64,000 nucleotides of DNA from Fluviicola chungangensis. GTDB lineage: Bacteria > Bacteroidota > Bacteroidia > Flavobacteriales_D > Crocinitomicaceae. This document shows, in pieces, positions 62,869 through 64,000 of this stretch. Position 1 is the first letter of the stretch. The number at the start of each line of letters is the position of its first letter. The position numbers and the translations under genes were made by a program. The notes beneath the pieces were generated by a model. That model saw nothing but the letters and a program-made list of their open reading frames with translations, made no database searches and was not told the DNA's origin. The DNA lies in the NCBI RefSeq assembly GCF_007558725.1, contig NZ_VLPL01000008.1, forward strand, positions 62,001-126,000. The letters are read 5' to 3'.

Positions 62869-63315
62869 TTACATGAGATTCATAGCTTGTGTATAGAGGT
62901 CGTCGAGATTCTTGATTATGCCAACTCGAATGGCTTCGTTATATGCTGTTTTAAATCCTGTTCCAATTTTACCGTCAATACCTCCTGTATCGCGAATACT
63001 GCTAACAATGAGATCGTTCATTTTCATAGCCCCCATGTTAAACAGGTAGGATTGCATTTTAACTATTTCATCTTTTGAGAATGTCCGTCCACCGAATGAA
63101 GAGGTAGAAGAACCGCCCCCGGAACTTACACCTGAAGTCGGTTTAGAAAGGGCGGAACTTCCACCTTCGGAAATCCCGTCCTTTTCTTCGGCTTCTTTCA
63201 TTGCCCGGCTTTTTTGAACTTGTTTGATAATGATAATCGTAGCGACAGTCGCTATAATGGCTATGCCTAGTGAAATGGCTATAACCTTGATTACTTTTTT
63301 GTTTTCGGGTGTCAT
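62869..63315 (-). CDS. TM-anchored peptidoglycan-binding-like protein
   Basis: A 148-aa protein with an N-terminal TM helix (about 8-28: VIAISLGIAIIATVATIIII), a Ser/Gly-rich linker (about 45-75, GVSSGGGSSTSSFGGR) and a C-terminal domain. The domain (SKDEIVKMQSYLFNMGAMKM, GGIDGKIGTGFKTAYNEAIR) follows the pattern of peptidoglycan-binding-1 repeats ('I..lQ..L...G...DG.iG..T..A...'). The start overlaps the upstream gene's stop (4 bp). A rod-and-anchor layout fits a virion spike or penetration factor; inferred. Confidence 0.7.
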   Translation of the reverse strand: MTPENKKVIKVIAISLGIAIIATVATIIIIKQVQKSRAMKEAEEKDGISEGGSSALSKPTSGVSSGGGSSTSSFGGRTFSKDEIVKMQSYLFNMGAMKMNDLIVSSIRDTGGIDGKIGTGFKTAYNEAIRVGIIKNLDDLYTQAMNLM

Positions 63316-63902
63316 GATTTCACGTATTTATATGGTACGAATGTCACCGTGTCTGCTCTTACATATCCTTCGTCTGTACCCCAAAAACCTACGGGTTTAC
63401 TCAATTTAACTTTGAGCCACCGATAAGGGAATCCGTTGTAAACCGTAGTTGTCGCCGTGGTAACTTTTCCGATTGGTGTTCCTGCTCCGATTGTGGTTAA
63501 CAGGTTGTCGAAAGGGTCATACCACGCGGATTCTGTATTGACCTCTGCGGACGTTCGAATATTTGCATAATCTGAACCGCCTTGCCATTTTCGCTTAGGG
63601 TATAGAGTTGTCTTTTGAAGTTCAGAAACTGAATTCTTCAACTGATTTTCTTCGTCGAATATGGGTACAACCTGACCGTTTTGAATACTGCTCATATTGC
63701 TGGTTGTAGTTGTATTACCTCCTGTATTTGACGGTGGCGGGGTTTTCGTTTCGGGCGGGGTATCGTCACCACCTTTTTTCTTTTCCTCACTTGGGTCTTC
63801 CTCGGACGGTTTTTTAAAAATCAGGTAAAGCCCGATTCCAATAGCCGTTGCAAGCAAGACTGAACCCGCAATGAGGAAAATATGTTTTCTCTCTAGTTCC
63901 AT
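63312..63902 (-). CDS. TM-anchored SH3-like protein
   Basis: Started at ATG 63900-63902 (the open frame begins earlier) for a 196-aa product. MELERKHIFLIAGSVLLATA begins a TM helix (about 7-27). A Pro/Thr/Lys-rich linker (about 30-70) follows, then a beta-rich domain (about 100-190) with 'YPKRKWQGGSDYANIRTSAE' and 'YRWLKVKLSKPVGFWGTDEG', then YVRADTV. This matches bacterial SH3-like domains ('aNVRs.....G.V....'), which commonly bind cell-wall peptides. Its plan (TM, linker, wall domain) is shared with the next gene, which it overlaps by 4 bp. Confidence 0.7.
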   Translation of the reverse strand: MELERKHIFLIAGSVLLATAIGIGLYLIFKKPSEEDPSEEKKKGGDDTPPETKTPPPSNTGGNTTTTSNMSSIQNGQVVPIFDEENQLKNSVSELQKTTLYPKRKWQGGSDYANIRTSAEVNTESAWYDPFDNLLTTIGAGTPIGKVTTATTTVYNGFPYRWLKVKLSKPVGFWGTDEGYVRADTVTFVPYKYVKS

Positions 63903-63906
63903 GACC

Positions 63907-64000
63907 TTAGTTTTTTGGTAACTTGTTGACCTTCGCAACAAGCGAGTTCGCTTTTGACTTGTCTGTTAAAGCTTCCAGTAACACCTCTGCTAAATCACTA
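63907..64000 (-). CDS. Partial C-terminus of element protein
   Basis: The last 30 codons before a TAA (63907-63909) are read on the minus strand to the window edge: SDLAEVLLEALTDKSKANSL and then VAKVNKLPKN. The stop is 4 bp before the next gene's ATG, as expected for the same operon. It is helical and basic at the end. No function can be assigned from this piece. Confidence 0.6.
   Translation of the reverse strand, partial: SDLAEVLLEALTDKSKANSLVAKVNKLPKN

Larger units (their letters stand above)
56342..64000. mobile_element. Integrated element, left part (provirus-like)
   Basis: From the tRNA-Arg to the window edge all genes lie on the minus strand and none is host-like. The left boundary is inferred at the 3' part of the tRNA or just beyond its terminator, because the recombinase ORF crosses it; the exact attachment core cannot be seen without the right end. 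Contents: a serine recombinase, a small ORF, a terminator, then a compact operon of at least ten short genes. Most of these encode a terminal TM helix plus a cell-wall-related domain, and the last a patatin-like phospholipase. The right end, capsid and packaging genes are not in view. Confidence 0.8.

Noticed and set aside
1-64000. CRISPR arrays, rRNA genes, insertion sequences
   Set aside because: No regularly spaced direct repeats, rRNA signatures or transposase genes were found in the window.

Overview
The window looks like chromosomal DNA of a Bacteroidota bacterium, most likely order Flavobacteriales and perhaps close to Fluviicola/Crocinitomicaceae. This rests on a type IX secretion (T9SS) C-terminal sorting domain, a gliding-motility-type C-terminal domain, GSCFA, DUF1599 and BT_3928-like proteins, WG-repeat proteins, type B ribosomal protein L31, and promoters of the Bacteroidota form (TTG, about 20 nt, TAnnTTTG). 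The genus is a guess; no rRNA is present.

Bases 1-56,300 are host chromosome. 1-1,861 holds small unknown membrane proteins. 2,175-4,754 is an ECF sigma factor, a membrane partner and a secreted transglutaminase-like protein. 4,852-18,173 mixes housekeeping genes (DEAD-box helicase, Crp/Fnr regulator, peptidase T, class V aminotransferase, shikimate kinase, SpoIIE-type phosphatase, M61 peptidase) with a lipoprotein resembling the soluble part of DUF2723 proteins and a frame-disrupted small gene. 18,288-25,345 is a mostly minus-strand run: rluF, a GH3 lipoprotein, a T9SS cargo protein, an iron-permease-like protein, an SDR and a YdjM-like membrane protein. 25,485-33,250 has radC, a deacetylase/GSCFA pair, a second ECF sigma/membrane-partner pair, mdh and rpmE2. 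33,412-38,782 has a large WG-repeat protein, an AAC(3)-family protein, menB, an MscS channel and a thioesterase. 38,840-56,115 holds folP and, divergently, a tightly packed operon: DUF1599, a DoxX/BT_3928-like protein, tpiA, prmA, a 1536-aa secreted protein, plsY and a 2244-aa coiled-coil/double-SPOR-like protein, then clpS with its own promoter.

At 56,268-56,341 there is a tRNA-Arg(ACG). From there to the right edge every gene is on the minus strand and belongs to an integrated element entered at its left end. A large serine recombinase lies at the junction, and its last codons are antisense to the tRNA and to a strong hairpin. Next come a small ORF, a terminator, and then a compact operon of short proteins. 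Most of these carry one terminal transmembrane helix joined to a cell-wall-related domain (GH108 muramidase, DUF2272, peptidoglycan-binding-like, SH3-like) or to a LEA14/WHy-like domain. The operon also has two diverged paralogues of unknown function and ends with a patatin-like phospholipase. My inference is that this is the entry/exit module of an integrated membrane-containing, tailless (double jelly-roll type) virus or a related element. The genes that would prove it (capsid, packaging ATPase) would lie beyond base 64,000. This is the most interesting part of the window.
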